Assembly: GCF_039908645.1 (NCBI RefSeq)
Contig: NZ_CP150917.1
Location: forward strand, 4,847,501-4,911,500
Reading direction: 5' to 3'
Length of the DNA: 64,000 nt
Source of the DNA: Pseudomonas helvetica
Lineage (GTDB): Bacteria; Pseudomonadota; Gammaproteobacteria; Pseudomonadales; Pseudomonadaceae
The notes below the pieces were generated by a model. It did not search any database and was not told the origin of the DNA. It worked only from the letters and a program-made list of their open reading frames with translations. Each line of letters begins with the position of its first letter. Within the stretch, counting starts at the first letter, position 1. Below, piece after piece: positions 1 to 9,345 of this stretch. A program made the position numbers and the translations under genes.

Positions 1-373
1 CCCGGGCACCGGAGTCCTTGAACTGGTGACGCATCTCACGCGCGGTGTACAGCGGGTTGGTGTTGACCACAATCAGCCCGGCTCGCAACGCACCGAACAC
101 GGCGATCGGGTAATGCAGGACATTGGGCATCTGCACCGCGATGCGATCACCGGGCAACAGGTCGGTCTGTGTTTGCAGGTAGCCAGCGAACGCCGCGCTA
201 TAGCGCTCAAGCTCGGCATAGGTGAGCGTCACACCCATGTTGCTGAACGCCGGACGGTCAGCGAATTTCTTGCAGGAACGCTCGAACACCTCGATCACCG
301 ACTTGTAGGCACCCGGTTCGATATCATTGGGTACGCCGGCCGGGCGTTTGTCATTCCAGAAATCAGGTTGCAT
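1..373 (-). CDS. fadD2: Long-chain-fatty-acid--CoA ligase, N-terminal part (cut by window edge)
   Basis: Only the first ~124 codons lie in the window; the gene continues beyond position 1. The reverse strand starts MQPDFWNDKRPAGVP and includes PAFSNMG, GDRIAVQMPNV and NTNPLYTAREM, which match the N-terminus of Pseudomonas FadD acyl-CoA synthetases (AMP-forming, ANL superfamily). The enzyme activates long-chain fatty acids to acyl-CoA for beta-oxidation, usually at the inner membrane. Pseudomonas carries two adjacent fadD genes, and this N-terminus resembles the FadD2 type (inferred). It is divergent from the hydrolase at 603, with a 229-bp shared upstream region. The AMP-binding motif is outside the window, so catalytic integrity cannot be judged. 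Confidence 0.88.
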   Translation of the reverse strand, partial: MQPDFWNDKRPAGVPNDIEPGAYKSVIEVFERSCKKFADRPAFSNMGVTLTYAELERYSAAFAGYLQTQTDLLPGDRIAVQMPNVLHYPIAVFGALRAGLIVVNTNPLYTAREMRHQFKDSGAR

Positions 374-602
374 TGTACTTGTCCTCTTTTTACCTGAGCG
401 AATCCGGGCCGCTCTCTGTGACGCTGAAAAGCGGGGCTTCTGGGACACTAGCAGCTATGGTGATTCAGGCAAATATACGCACCAGCTTCATTGACAGTGT
501 GAATCTTGCTGCTGAGGGACACCCACATCGCACGTCCTGCGGTTGATGAGCTATACAATGCAACGACGCCGCACCTAAACAAAACCGTGCAAAGGAATCG
601 CC

Positions 603-1547
603 ATGATCCACGACACTTTCTGGTTGACCGCGAGCGATCACAGTCGACTTTTCGTCAACCAGTGGTTGCCTGAAGGCCCGCTGAAGGCGGTGATTCTGCT
701 GTCCCACGGTATGGCTGAACACAGCGGTCGTTATGCGCGGCTGGCGCAGGTTTTATGTGCCGAGGGTTACGGCGTCTATGCGCTGGACCAGCGCGGTCAT
801 GGCAAAACCGCCGAATACGGCCTGCTCGGGCATTTCGCCGATCAGGACGGCTGGTGCAAAGTGGTCGGTGATCTGGCCAGCCTCAATCAGCACATCGGTC
901 AGCACCATCCGGGCGTACCGATCGTACTGCTCGGTCACAGCATGGGCAGCTACATCGCCCAGGCGTACTTGCTGCACCACAGCGCCAGCCTGCACGCTGC
1001 CGTGCTCAGTGGCTCGAACTTCCAGCCCGTCGCGCTCTACCGAGTAGCGCGCCTGATTGCGCGTTTCGAACGCTGGCGCCAGGGGCCTACCGGTCGCAGT
1101 GCACTGATCGAGTGGTTGTCGTTCGGTTCATTCAACAAGCCCTTCAAGCCTCATCGCACTCGATTCGACTGGCTCAGCCGCGACCCGGACGAAGTCGACA
1201 AGTACGTCCACGACCCGCTCTGCGGCTACCGTTGCACCAACCAGCTGTGGATCGACCTGCTCGGCGGCTTGCAGCAAATCAGCAAAGCGTCCAATCTCGC
1301 GGAGATCGATCCGGGCCTGCCGTTGCTGGTGATCGGTGGTGAATGTGATCCAGTGAGCGAAGGCAAACGTCTCAAGGCTCTGGCCGACGCACTGCGCGGC
1401 GCCGGCAACCAGTGCATGCAGCTGAATATCTACCCGCAAGCCCGGCACGAACTGTTCAACGAGAGCAACCGCGATGAAGTGACCGCGGACCTGCTCAAAT
1501 GGCTGGCTGAGGCATTGAGCCATCGCCGGCCACCCCGAACCGAATAA
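603..1547 (+). CDS. Alpha/beta hydrolase, monoacylglycerol lipase/lysophospholipase type
   Basis: A 314-residue cytosolic serine hydrolase without signal peptide. The nucleophile elbow GHSMG (Ser at about residue 113), the early SHGMAEHSGRY segment and the LDQRGHGKT motif are those of the Hydrolase_4 (monoglyceride lipase-like) family. A late Asp in GGECDPVS and a His in ARHELFNE complete a plausible triad. It follows a divergent fadD-type ligase and precedes a PhaJ-type hydratase 42 bp downstream, so a role in lipid or fatty-acid turnover is likely. The exact ester substrate cannot be read from sequence. ATG start with AAAGGA seven bases upstream. Confidence 0.85.
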   Translation: MIHDTFWLTASDHSRLFVNQWLPEGPLKAVILLSHGMAEHSGRYARLAQVLCAEGYGVYALDQRGHGKTAEYGLLGHFADQDGWCKVVGDLASLNQHIGQHHPGVPIVLLGHSMGSYIAQAYLLHHSASLHAAVLSGSNFQPVALYRVARLIARFERWRQGPTGRSALIEWLSFGSFNKPFKPHRTRFDWLSRDPDEVDKYVHDPLCGYRCTNQLWIDLLGGLQQISKASNLAEIDPGLPLLVIGGECDPVSEGKRLKALADALRGAGNQCMQLNIYPQARHELFNESNRDEVTADLLKWLAEALSHRRPPRTE

Positions 1548-1589
1548 TGTTTGGTTATTACACTTAACTCGTCACAGGATTCAAGACAC

Positions 1590-2060
1590 ATGACCCAGGT
1601 TACCAATACCCCGTACGAAGCCCTCGAAGTCGGCCAGACCGCCAGCTACAGCAAGACCGTCGAGGAGCGTGACATTCAGCTGTTCGCAGCGATGTCCGGA
1701 GACCACAACCCGGTGCACCTGGACCCCGAGTTTGCGGCAGCGAGCATGTTCAAGGAGCGCATCGCCCACGGCATGTTCAGCGGTGCGCTGATCAGCGCCG
1801 CCGTCGCCTGCGAGCTGCCTGGGCCGGGGACTATCTATATCGGTCAGCAAATGAGCTTTCAGAAGCCGGTAAAAATCGGCGACACCCTGACCGTACGCCT
1901 GGAAATCCTCGAAAAACTGCCGAAGTTCCGCGTGCGCATCGCCACTCGGGTATTCAACCAGCGCGATGAACTGGTCGTGGACGGCGAGGCCGAAATCCTC
2001 GCACCGCGCAAGCAACAGACCGTGACCTTGCCGACACTGCCCGCGATCAGCATTGGCTGA
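1590..2060 (+). CDS. phaJ: MaoC-like (R)-specific enoyl-CoA hydratase
   Basis: A 156-residue single hot-dog domain. The hydratase motif around SGDHNPVHLD contains the catalytic Asp38 and His43 pair of the MaoC/PhaJ family. It hydrates trans-2-enoyl-CoA to (R)-3-hydroxyacyl-CoA and so can feed beta-oxidation intermediates into medium-chain polyhydroxyalkanoate synthesis. The ATG at 1590 is preferred over a TTG 39 bp upstream because the family N-terminus starts near MTQVTNTPYEAL. Its place downstream of a lipase and a FadD-type gene fits fatty-acid metabolism. Which PhaJ paralog it is (J1 to J4) is not resolved. Confidence 0.85.
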   Translation: MTQVTNTPYEALEVGQTASYSKTVEERDIQLFAAMSGDHNPVHLDPEFAAASMFKERIAHGMFSGALISAAVACELPGPGTIYIGQQMSFQKPVKIGDTLTVRLEILEKLPKFRVRIATRVFNQRDELVVDGEAEILAPRKQQTVTLPTLPAISIG

Positions 2061-2071
2061 TGCCCATATAT

Positions 2072-2101
2072 GATCGCTCCCACGCTCGCGTGGGAACGAT
2101 C
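2072..2101. repeat. REP-like palindrome GATCGTTCCCACGC class
   Basis: GATCGCTCCCACGC is followed at once by GCGTGGGAACGATC, a near-perfect inverted repeat just after the phaJ stop codon. The same palindrome family recurs at 17767-17795 and 31241-31275 after other stop codons. It may act as a transcript 3'-end hairpin; there is no T-run. Confidence 0.75.
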
Positions 2102-2127
2102 CTCTGAACCCGGCGTTTTTAACCGAC

Positions 2128-2595
2128 TTACGACCGGGCACGAGCCTGATAACACAAGGCTTTGACCTGATCGTGGTTGCGTTGCGCCCCGTGATACTGA
2201 CGTTCGACCAGATCACGAATCCCCAGCAGATTGTCTTCGTTGATCTTCTCGAGCGCTGCTTTGTAAGCCTTCAGGGCGTGGTCCTCACCACGCTTGGCTT
2301 CGTTGAGCACCACGTCTTCACTCTTTCCAGTGACCAATGATTTGACGCCGACCCAACGACGATGCCTATCACCGCCGACACGAGTCCTGGTCTCGGGATC
2401 GCCACCCATCGAACGCACGGTACGTTGAAGTTCGGCAGCGGCCGTGGCGCACTCGGCAGCGCGTTTGACAAACAGCGCCTTGAGTTCAGGATGCTTGATG
2501 TCCTGGGCACAGGTCTTGAAACCCTCCTGACCGTCCTTGCTGATCTCGATCAGGTCGTTCAGGACTGAAATCACTTCTCTATTGATGTCAGTCAT
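2128..2595 (-). CDS. DUF2383 / PA2169-family four-helix protein
   Basis: A 155-residue, mainly alpha-helical cytosolic protein. It resembles the DUF2383 (PA2169-like) family: a ferritin-like four-helix bundle of unknown function often linked to stress conditions. The start MTDINREVISVLNDLIEISKDG and the mid segment CATAAAELQRTVRSMGGDPETR are typical. There is no signal peptide or membrane segment. It is convergent to phaJ and appears monocistronic. The sequence does not give a biochemical function. Confidence 0.75.
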   Translation of the reverse strand: MTDINREVISVLNDLIEISKDGQEGFKTCAQDIKHPELKALFVKRAAECATAAAELQRTVRSMGGDPETRTRVGGDRHRRWVGVKSLVTGKSEDVVLNEAKRGEDHALKAYKAALEKINEDNLLGIRDLVERQYHGAQRNHDQVKALCYQARARS

Positions 2596-2798
2596 TCTTC
2601 AATTCCTCGCAGACCAAGAGGGATACCTAAAACACTGCATCTCGTGTGCCAGCCCTCGAGTTGAAGTTTTTACGATAAATTTCAATACATTAACTTTTAA
2701 GCAAACATCTGCACCCGAGTTATTTGCATGATCTGTCAATTGGCCTGCATGCAGAATGCCTGTATTTTCCAGATTGTTTGAATCAAAACGAGCGATCG

Positions 2799-3035
2799 AT
2801 GAATCCCGAAAAGCTTGAACTGCTGGTCACCCGCGAAATGCCCTTTGGCAAATACAAGGGGCGCATCATTGCCGACCTGCCCGGCCAATACCTGAACTGG
2901 TTCGCCCGCGAGGGTTTCCCCCACGGTGAACTGGGTGGCTTGCTGGCCCTGATGCAGGAAATCGATCACAACGGCCTGTCCGACTTGCTCGACCCGCTGC
3001 GCGCCAAACATGGCAAACCCAAACCACGCCACTGA
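2799..3035 (+). CDS. DUF3820 family small protein
   Basis: A 78-residue protein with MPFGKYKGRIIADLP and YLNWFAREGFP, the signature of the DUF3820 family (described as putative quorum-sensing-regulated virulence factor, or linked to exonuclease-like proteins). The ATG at 2799 is chosen because the conserved family segment begins ten residues later and the codons upstream (from 2724) look non-coding. It lies 21 bp upstream of the aminotransferase gene and is probably co-transcribed with it. Function unknown. Confidence 0.75.
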   Translation: MNPEKLELLVTREMPFGKYKGRIIADLPGQYLNWFAREGFPHGELGGLLALMQEIDHNGLSDLLDPLRAKHGKPKPRH

Positions 3036-3056
3036 ACCACTGAACGAGTCGCCCCC

Positions 3057-4238
3057 ATGCCCGAAAACACGCGCCGTGCCCTTGATGAAGCTTTTTGGCA
3101 GACGTTCGCCGACCGCTACGAAGTCCAGCCAGGCCCGATCAATCTGGAGAATGGTTACTTCGGCCGCATGTCGCGTACCGTGGTCGAGGAGTACCAGCGC
3201 AACATCGAGCTCATCAACCGCAGCAACTCGGTGCATGTGCGCCAGCGCTTCGAAAAACTCGAAAGCCTGGAAATACGCGGGCAACTGGCCGAGCTCTTGC
3301 AGGTGCCCGCCGAAGCGGTAGCCCTGACACGCAACGCCTCGGACGCACTGCAATCGCTGATTCGCAACTACAACGGCTTGCAACCGGGCGATCAGGTGCT
3401 GTTGTGCGACCTGGAATACGACACGGTCAAAAGTGCGATGCGCTGGCTAGCTCGCTATCGCGGTGTCGAAGTGATCGAGATCGAGCATGCTCATCCCGCC
3501 AGCTTCGAGACGTTGGTGGCGACCTACCGCGAGGCGTTCGTGCGTTATCCACGGCTCAAGCTGATGGCACTGACCCACGTCGCCCATCGCACCGGCCTGG
3601 TGATGCCGGTCAAGGCGATTGCCGCGGCGGCCAAAGAGCACGGAATCGACGTGATCCTCGACGGCGCCCACGCCCTCGGCCAGATCGAATTCAACCTCGA
3701 TGACCTGGGCATCTCCTTTGCCGGCTACAACCTGCACAAATGGATCGGCGCACCGTTGACCCTGGGGTTCATCTACATCGCACCACAGCGTCTGGCCGAT
3801 ATTGATCCGGACATGGGCGAGTTTCACTTTCCGCCCACCGACATCCGCTCGCGCACGCCTTACAGCACGCCAAACATTCCGGCGTTACTGACCTTGCCGC
3901 TGGTGTTCGAAGAACATCGCTCCATCGGTGGCGCAGCCGCCAAGGGTGCACGGCTTAACTACCTGCGCAATTTGTGGGTCAAGGCTGTTCGCGATGTGCA
4001 GGGCATTGAAGTCATGACCCCGGATGATCCGCGCCTGTATTGCGGCATCACCTCGATGCGCTTCACCCGGCATGCCGACCAGCAAGCGATGGTCGAGCGC
4101 CTGCTCAATGACTACAACCTGTTCACCGTGGCCCGCAACGGTTCGGTGTGCGGCAGCTGTATTCGCATTACACCGGGCCTGACCAACACCTCACAGGAAA
4201 TGCAGCTGCTGGCTCAGGCCCTGATCGAGCTGAGTTGA
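3057..4238 (+). CDS. Class V aminotransferase (isopenicillin-N epimerase-like PLP enzyme)
   Basis: A 393-residue PLP-dependent enzyme of fold type I, aminotransferase class V (cysteine desulfurase / isopenicillin N epimerase branch). The PLP Asp-His block reads VILDGAHALGQ and the Schiff-base lysine lies in GYNLHKWIGAPL. LTRNASDALQ near residue 90 is the phosphate-binding region. No signal peptide is present although some relatives are exported. The gene follows a DUF3820 gene closely, and an intradiol dioxygenase gene faces it. The substrate cannot be assigned. Confidence 0.82.
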   Translation: MPENTRRALDEAFWQTFADRYEVQPGPINLENGYFGRMSRTVVEEYQRNIELINRSNSVHVRQRFEKLESLEIRGQLAELLQVPAEAVALTRNASDALQSLIRNYNGLQPGDQVLLCDLEYDTVKSAMRWLARYRGVEVIEIEHAHPASFETLVATYREAFVRYPRLKLMALTHVAHRTGLVMPVKAIAAAAKEHGIDVILDGAHALGQIEFNLDDLGISFAGYNLHKWIGAPLTLGFIYIAPQRLADIDPDMGEFHFPPTDIRSRTPYSTPNIPALLTLPLVFEEHRSIGGAAAKGARLNYLRNLWVKAVRDVQGIEVMTPDDPRLYCGITSMRFTRHADQQAMVERLLNDYNLFTVARNGSVCGSCIRITPGLTNTSQEMQLLAQALIELS

Positions 4239-4262
4239 GGTGATGAACACCTAGGCTGGTGT

Positions 4263-4988
4263 TCACACGGTATAGATGTCGAAGTCTTCGGGTTTGATCT
4301 GCGCAGACATCGCACGCTTGTCGATCCCGATGGTCAACTGCCCGAAATAACCGTCTTCCCAGGAATCACGGGCAATGGTGTGGATTTTCAGGATCGAGTC
4401 TTCCCCATGCATTTGGGTAAAAAGCTCATCCTGATCGTTGCGCAACGGTGAGACGCCTCGCCCGGTATAGTCTTTGGCGCTCAGTACCGAACGCGATGTC
4501 ACCTCGGGAAGGTACAGTTGACCGACCCAGGCAACATGCCGCGCCTCCAGGTGATTGCTGCCGGTTACGATTCGAACGGCAACGTGGATGTGCACGCTGC
4601 GCCCCGCATAAAACCCCGGATAAATCGTGGTAAACCTGACGGCGCCTTTGCGATCGGTGAATTGCCCACCGCGCAAATAAGTGTCGTCATCGGTACGTGG
4701 AACCGAGCCGATATCGCCGACATCGACCTCTTTATCCGGATTGATCTTGCTCCAGCCTGAATAGGCCCCTCGCGCATTGCATTGCCAGATATCCACCAGG
4801 GCATCCGTCACCGGTTCGCAGGTGCTGACGTCGACAAGGCTCAGTTTGAGCAGCAAGGGAATGCCACTGGCGCCTTCACTGATGTTCCTTCGGATCAACC
4901 TGGGGTTCCTGAAGTACGGGCCGGCAATCTGCTCGGGAGCCAATAAACAGACTGGCCCGGTTGCCTTGATTGTTGCGTGTTCTTCCAT
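4263..4988 (-). CDS. Intradiol ring-cleavage dioxygenase-like protein
   Basis: A 241-residue protein matching the catalytic beta-barrel of intradiol dioxygenases (protocatechuate 3,4-dioxygenase / catechol 1,2-dioxygenase fold). The non-heme Fe(III) ligands can be placed: one Tyr in DIWQCNARGAYSG, a second in YPGFYAG, and two His in SVHIHV. It lacks the N-terminal helical linker of classical catechol dioxygenases. No pca or cat genes are nearby, so it is an orphan of unknown substrate. No signal peptide is evident. It is convergent to the aminotransferase, 24 bp away. Confidence 0.75.
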   Translation of the reverse strand: MEEHATIKATGPVCLLAPEQIAGPYFRNPRLIRRNISEGASGIPLLLKLSLVDVSTCEPVTDALVDIWQCNARGAYSGWSKINPDKEVDVGDIGSVPRTDDDTYLRGGQFTDRKGAVRFTTIYPGFYAGRSVHIHVAVRIVTGSNHLEARHVAWVGQLYLPEVTSRSVLSAKDYTGRGVSPLRNDQDELFTQMHGEDSILKIHTIARDSWEDGYFGQLTIGIDKRAMSAQIKPEDFDIYTV

Positions 4989-5078
4989 GAGTCGCTTCCT
5001 CCATAAGTTGCTCGAAGGATAAACAGATCTGCGGGGTGGGTTGCGGTAACTATGTATGCCGCTATAGGCGTTCCAACT

Positions 5079-5244
5079 CCCCGTAGCAGCTGTCGAGCCC
5101 GCGAGGCAGCGTTCGGCCGCGCAGCGGTCGTAAATTCAGGCGGCGCGTTCTTCCATGCAAACCGCATTCGCAGGATTTGCGAGGACTTCGCCCGAACGCG
5201 GTCCGCCTCTAACGCAGCCTCGCAGGCTCGACAGCTGCTACGGG
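5079..5244. repeat. Long imperfect palindromic intergenic repeat
   Basis: The arms CCCCGTAGCAGCTGTCGAGC and GCTCGACAGCTGCTACGGGG enclose about 125 bp in which shorter GCGAGGC/GCCTCGC segments also pair. This looks like a REPIN-type element of a family different from the GTGGCGAGGG class seen elsewhere in the window. It fills most of the 365-bp gap between the dioxygenase and eda; no gene was seen in that gap. Confidence 0.75.
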
Positions 5245-5265
5245 GCAGCCACCTTTTCTACAGGC

Positions 5266-5297
5266 AAAAAAAACGGCGCACTGACCAAGTGCGCCGT
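5266..5297 (-). terminator. Rho-independent terminator of zwf-pgl-eda
   Basis: On the minus strand ACGGCGCACT - loop GGTC - AGTGCGCCGT is followed by a run of eight T. It lies about 57 bp after the eda stop codon. Confidence 0.85.
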
Positions 5298-5353
5298 AAA
5301 GCCGTAGAACACAACTACAACGATTCTGCGTAAAAAACAGCCGGTAAAACCAA

Positions 5354-6019
5354 TCAGTCCAGCAGAGCCAGCGCCTCGGCGGTGCACTCCTGGATACGTG
5401 CCCAGTCGCCGTTCTTGATCCACTCCGGATCAAGCATCCAGCTACCGCCGACGCACATCACGTTTTTCAGTGCCATGTAACTCTTGATATTGGCCGGGCC
5501 AACACCGCCAGTCGGGCAGAAACGCACTTCGCCGAACGGGCCGCCAAGGGCCTTGATCGCCGCAACGCCACCGCTGACTTCCGCCGGGAACAGCTTGAAG
5601 CGGCGATAGCCCAAGGCGTAGCCCTCCATGATCCCGGAGGCGTTGCTGATGCCTGGCAACAGCGGAATCGGGCTGGCGACGCTGGCTTCCAACAGATCAC
5701 GGGTAATGCCCGGGGTCACGATGAACTGCGAACCGGCAGCTTCAGCGGCGGCCAGCATGTTGCGATCGAGCACGGTGCCAGCACCGGTGACCAGCTCCGG
5801 ACGCTGCTCACGCAGAACCTGGATGGCCTTGAGGCCGAACTGCGAACGCAGGGTCACTTCCAGGGCCGTCAACCCACCCGCGGCAAGGGCATCGGCCAGT
5901 GGCAGAATGTCTTGTTCGCGGGCAATGGTGATCACCGGCAGAATCCGCGCCTTGACGCAGAGGCTGTCGATCAGGGCAACTTTGTCCGCCATGGAAACGG
6001 TCGGTTGAGTGTTTGTCAT
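5354..6019 (-). CDS. eda: KDPG aldolase (2-dehydro-3-deoxy-phosphogluconate aldolase)
   Basis: A 221-residue class I aldolase that splits KDPG into pyruvate and glyceraldehyde-3-phosphate, the last Entner-Doudoroff step. The Schiff-base lysine is Lys142 in RRFKLFPAE; the Glu54/Arg58 pair lies in LEVTLRS. The ATG at 6019 is preferred over one at 6046 because AAGGA lies nine bases before it and MTNTQPTVSMADK matches Pseudomonas Eda N-termini. It is the third gene of the zwf-pgl-eda operon, 17 bp after pgl, and is followed by a terminator. Confidence 0.95.
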   Translation of the reverse strand: MTNTQPTVSMADKVALIDSLCVKARILPVITIAREQDILPLADALAAGGLTALEVTLRSQFGLKAIQVLREQRPELVTGAGTVLDRNMLAAAEAAGSQFIVTPGITRDLLEASVASPIPLLPGISNASGIMEGYALGYRRFKLFPAEVSGGVAAIKALGGPFGEVRFCPTGGVGPANIKSYMALKNVMCVGGSWMLDPEWIKNGDWARIQECTAEALALLD

Positions 6020-6036
6020 AGCGGCTGATCCTTGGT

Positions 6037-6750
6037 TCATGGGCACCAGTAAATCTCTAACGTGGGTTTCAGAAACGCACGAATCGGCATTGCGGCAACA
6101 TCGTCACCGGCCAGTGCGGCACTCAGGGTAGTCAACTTGGACTGACCGGAAATCGATAGCACGGTGAACTTTGCCGACGCCAGCAGCGCACGACTCATGG
6201 TCAGGCGCTGATGTGGCACCGTCGGCGCCAGCATCGGCCAGCAACGGCGCGTGCCGTCGGGCCGCAAGGCTTCGGCGAGGTTCGGGCTGTTGGGGAACAG
6301 CGAGGCGGTGTGACCGTCGTCGCCCATCCCCAGCACCAGCGCGTCGATTGCCGGCAACTCGGCGAGCAAGCGATCGGCCTGCTCGGCAGCCTGTTCAAGG
6401 TTGGCAGTGGCGCTGTAGAGGCTGAGGAACTTCGCCTTGGCCGCCGGGCCTTGCAACAAGTAACGCTTGAGCAGACCGGCATTGCTGTCGGCGTGCTCTA
6501 CCGGTACCCAGCGCTCGTCGGCCAGGGTCACCACGACCTTGGACCAGTCCAGCGTCTGCTTGGCCAGATGCTGGAAAAACGCCACCGGGCTGCGTCCGCC
6601 GGAGACCACCAGCGTCGCGGCGCCTCGGGCATCGATAGCGTCGCTGAGTTGCTTGGCCACCTTCAGTGCCAGGCCTTCGGCCAGCAACACCGGGCTGCGA
6701 AACTCATGAGCGCTGACGCCCTTAGGCAGTTTGAATTCAGATATCGCCAT
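6037..6750 (-). CDS. pgl: 6-phosphogluconolactonase
   Basis: A 237-residue cytosolic enzyme of the glucosamine-6-phosphate isomerase/6-phosphogluconolactonase superfamily. It shows VSGGRSP, the ADERWVP motif and [13 protein letters not shown]. It hydrolyses 6-phosphogluconolactone to 6-phosphogluconate. Its start overlaps the end of zwf by 14 bp, indicating translational coupling, and eda follows after 17 bp. Confidence 0.95.
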   Translation of the reverse strand: MAISEFKLPKGVSAHEFRSPVLLAEGLALKVAKQLSDAIDARGAATLVVSGGRSPVAFFQHLAKQTLDWSKVVVTLADERWVPVEHADSNAGLLKRYLLQGPAAKAKFLSLYSATANLEQAAEQADRLLAELPAIDALVLGMGDDGHTASLFPNSPNLAEALRPDGTRRCWPMLAPTVPHQRLTMSRALLASAKFTVLSISGQSKLTTLSAALAGDDVAAMPIRAFLKPTLEIYWCP

Positions 6751-8206
6751 ACCACGACCTCCCGTCCCGCGTGATCAGTGCAATGGAACTCATCGGTCCC
6801 CAGGAGCCCGCCGCGTACGGCTTGGGCGCATCACCGGACTTCTTCCACCCGGCAATCAGCTGGTCACACCACTTCCACGCGGCTTCGATTTCATCTTTAC
6901 GGACAAACAGGTTCTGATTGCCGCGCATCACTTCCAGCAACAACCGTTCGTAGGCATCGGGAATCCGCGCGCTGCGATAGGTATCGGAAAAATTCAGCTG
7001 CAACGGACCGCTGCGCAGCTGCATGCCCTTGTCCAGGCCCTGTTCTTTGGTCATCACGCGCAAGGAAATACCTTCGTCCGGTTGCAGGCGGATGATCAGC
7101 TTGTTGCTGATCTGCAAGCGCTGCTCGGGAGCGAAGATGTAGTGCGACGGTTCCTTGAAGTGGATGACGATCTGCGACAGTTTCTGCGGCATGCGTTTAC
7201 CGGTACGCAGGTAAAACGGCACGCCCGCCCAACGCCAGTTGCGGATGTCGGCACGCAGGGCGACGAAGGTTTCGGTGTCGCTCTGGGTGTTGGAGTTTTC
7301 TTCCTCCAGGTAACCCGGTACCGACTTGCCTTCGCTGTGACCGGCTATGTACTGGCCGCGCACCACCTGGGTGGTCAGGCCTTCCGGACTGATCGGCGCC
7401 AGCGCCTTGAGCACTTTGACTTTCTCGTCACGGATGCTGTCGGCCGAAAGATCCGCTGGCGGGTCCATGGCGATCAGGCACAGCAACTGCAACAGGTGGT
7501 TCTGAATCATGTCGCGCAGTTGGCCGGCCTTGTCGAAGTAGCCCCAACGGCCCTCGATCCCGACTTTCTCGGCGACGGTGATTTCCACGTGGGAAATGTA
7601 GTTCTGGTTCCACTGGGTTTCGAACAGGCTGTTGGCGAAACGCAGGGCGATCAGGTTCTGGACCGTCTCTTTGCCCAGGTAGTGGTCGATACGGTAAGTG
7701 CGGTTTTCCGGGAAGTACCGCGCCACTGCGTCGTTGACCTTGCGCGACGACTCGAGGTCCGAACCGATTGGCTTTTCCAGCACCACACGGGTGTTTTCGG
7801 CCAGGCCGACCTTCGCCAGGTTCTCGCAAATCGCGCCGTACACCGCAGCGGGCGTCGCGAAGTAGGCAATCATCCGCTGCGTCGAACCGGCCAGCTCGGC
7901 CAAGGCGACGTAGTCGTCAGGCTGGAGGAAGTCGACATGCAGGTACGTCAGGCGTGCCAAGAAGCGCTCGACCACCGCTTCGTCGAGTTCCTTGGCATCA
8001 ACGTAATGGCGCAGTTCACGGGCAATAAATGCCAGATGCTCTTGCTCGCTGCCTGGTTCACGGGCCAGTGCGATAATGCGCGTGTCCTCGTGCAGCAGGC
8101 CAGCGCCATCCAGTTGGTACAAAGCAGGAAACAGCTTGCGAAGGGCCAGATCGCCCAAGGCGCCGAACAAGGCAAAGGTGCACGGTTCAACCGTAATCGA
8201 AGGCAT
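6737..8206 (-). CDS. zwf: Glucose-6-phosphate 1-dehydrogenase
   Basis: A 489-residue enzyme oxidising glucose-6-phosphate to 6-phosphogluconolactone with NAD(P)+. The Rossmann motif [16 protein letters not shown] is near the N-terminus, followed by EKPIG and the substrate-binding RIDHYLGKE. It is the first gene of zwf-pgl-eda and divergent from hexR. A HexR-type operator lies about 70 bp upstream. AAGAACAA sits five bases before the ATG, a possible Crc/Hfq target, and no strong Shine-Dalgarno is visible. Confidence 0.96.
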   Translation of the reverse strand: MPSITVEPCTFALFGALGDLALRKLFPALYQLDGAGLLHEDTRIIALAREPGSEQEHLAFIARELRHYVDAKELDEAVVERFLARLTYLHVDFLQPDDYVALAELAGSTQRMIAYFATPAAVYGAICENLAKVGLAENTRVVLEKPIGSDLESSRKVNDAVARYFPENRTYRIDHYLGKETVQNLIALRFANSLFETQWNQNYISHVEITVAEKVGIEGRWGYFDKAGQLRDMIQNHLLQLLCLIAMDPPADLSADSIRDEKVKVLKALAPISPEGLTTQVVRGQYIAGHSEGKSVPGYLEEENSNTQSDTETFVALRADIRNWRWAGVPFYLRTGKRMPQKLSQIVIHFKEPSHYIFAPEQRLQISNKLIIRLQPDEGISLRVMTKEQGLDKGMQLRSGPLQLNFSDTYRSARIPDAYERLLLEVMRGNQNLFVRKDEIEAAWKWCDQLIAGWKKSGDAPKPYAAGSWGPMSSIALITRDGRSWYGDI

Positions 8207-8211
8207 GATGT

Positions 8212-8219
8212 TTGTTCTT
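8212..8219 (-). promoter_or_regulatory. AAGAACAA motif before zwf start (Crc/Hfq-type)
   Basis: Reads AAGAACAA on the minus strand, five bases before the zwf ATG. It matches the AANAANAA motif bound by Hfq/Crc in Pseudomonas catabolite repression. The functional reading is inferred. Confidence 0.4.
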
Positions 8220-8273
8220 TTATCAAGTTAAGCTACAAATACCTTTTTTTAAGGCATCGCTCAAGGAAAAATG

Positions 8274-8288
8274 TAGTAATAACCACAA
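8274..8288 (-). promoter_or_regulatory. HexR operator upstream of zwf
   Basis: On the minus strand TTGT-GGTTATT-ACTA, one mismatch from the HexR consensus TTGT-N7/8-ACAA. It lies in the zwf-hexR divergent region. HexR releases such sites when it binds KDPG, inducing zwf-pgl-eda. Confidence 0.7.
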
Positions 8289-8403
8289 CATTTTTCCAAA
8301 ATACAGATTCCGAGTGGTGGTCGGTCGGGGCCATCAGTAGGATAGGCCACCATTATGGGCCGCTTCACAGGCCCAATCTGCATAGCCGACCTAAGGAACA
8401 TAA

Positions 8404-9273
8404 ATGGACCGCGTGCGAAATTTACTGGAACAAATCCAGAATCGCCTTGCAGACCTGAACAAGGCCGAACGCAAGGTCGCCGAAGTGATCCTGCTCAACC
8501 CGCAGCAGGCCACTCGCTTCAGTATTGCCGCCCTCGCCCAGGCCGCCTCGGTCAGCGAGCCGACGGTCAACCGTTTCTGCCGTTCGTTCGGTGTCAGCGG
8601 CTACCCGGAACTCAAACTGCAACTGGCCCAAAGCCTGGCCAGCGGCGCGGCCTATGTCAGCCGCGCCGTGGAAGCCGACGACAACCCTGAAGCCTACACC
8701 CAGAAAATCTTTGGCAGCGCCATCGCCTCACTGGACAGCGCCTGCCAGGCACTGGACCCGAACCTGATCAGCCGCGCCGTGGATTTGTTGATCCAGGCCC
8801 GGCAGATCCACTTCTTCGGCCTCGGTGCGTCAGCCCCGGTGGCGCTGGATGCGCAGCACAAGTTCTTCCGCTTCAACCTGGCGGTCACCGCCCATGCCGA
8901 CGTGCTGATGCAGCGGATGATTGCCTCGGTGGCCCACACCGGCGAACTGTTCGTGATCATCTCCTACACCGGGCGTACCCGCGAACTGGTCGAGGTGGCG
9001 CGCATTGCCCGTGAGAACGGTGCCTCGGTGCTGGGTCTGACGGCCGAGGGTTCGCCACTGGCCAAGGCCAGCACCTTGAGCCTGAACATCCCACTGCCGG
9101 AAGACACCGACATCTACATGCCGATGACGTCGCGAATCATCCAGCTGACCGTGCTCGACGTGCTCGCCACCGGTATGACCCTGCGCCGCGGCGTCGACTT
9201 CCAGCCGCACCTGCGCAAGATCAAGGAAAGCCTCAACGCCAGCCGGTATCCGATCGGGGATGAGTTCAGCTGA
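8404..9273 (+). CDS. hexR: HexR, RpiR-family repressor of glucose catabolism
   Basis: A 289-residue transcriptional regulator. The N-terminal RpiR helix-turn-helix (about residues 1-77) holds [12 protein letters not shown] and [16 protein letters not shown]. The C-terminal SIS sugar-phosphate-binding domain (about 125-260) holds [11 protein letters not shown] and [14 protein letters not shown]. HexR represses zwf, edd and gap promoters in Pseudomonas and responds to KDPG. Here it is divergent from zwf with a matching operator between them, and a second operator lies between edd and gapA. Confidence 0.95.
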   Translation: MDRVRNLLEQIQNRLADLNKAERKVAEVILLNPQQATRFSIAALAQAASVSEPTVNRFCRSFGVSGYPELKLQLAQSLASGAAYVSRAVEADDNPEAYTQKIFGSAIASLDSACQALDPNLISRAVDLLIQARQIHFFGLGASAPVALDAQHKFFRFNLAVTAHADVLMQRMIASVAHTGELFVIISYTGRTRELVEVARIARENGASVLGLTAEGSPLAKASTLSLNIPLPEDTDIYMPMTSRIIQLTVLDVLATGMTLRRGVDFQPHLRKIKESLNASRYPIGDEFS

Positions 9274-9298
9274 CGTCTGTCCAAGCCGAGTGCCCACT

Positions 9299-9328
9299 TG
9301 TGGCGAGGGGGCTTGCCCCCTCGCCACA
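9299..9328. repeat. REP hairpin TGTGGCGAGGGGGC/GCCCCCTCGCCACA
   Basis: TGTGGCGAGGGGGC, then TT, then GCCCCCTCGCCACA: a perfect hairpin 26 bp after the hexR stop. It is a single-stem member of the GTGGCGAGG palindrome family. hexR and the mutarotase gene converge here. Confidence 0.8.
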
Positions 9329-9345
9329 GGGTTTGTGTGCCACCT

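Noticed and set aside
6731..8458. 575-codon plus-strand open frame over zwf
   Set aside because: Antisense shadow of zwf caused by high GC; zwf matches its family along its whole length.
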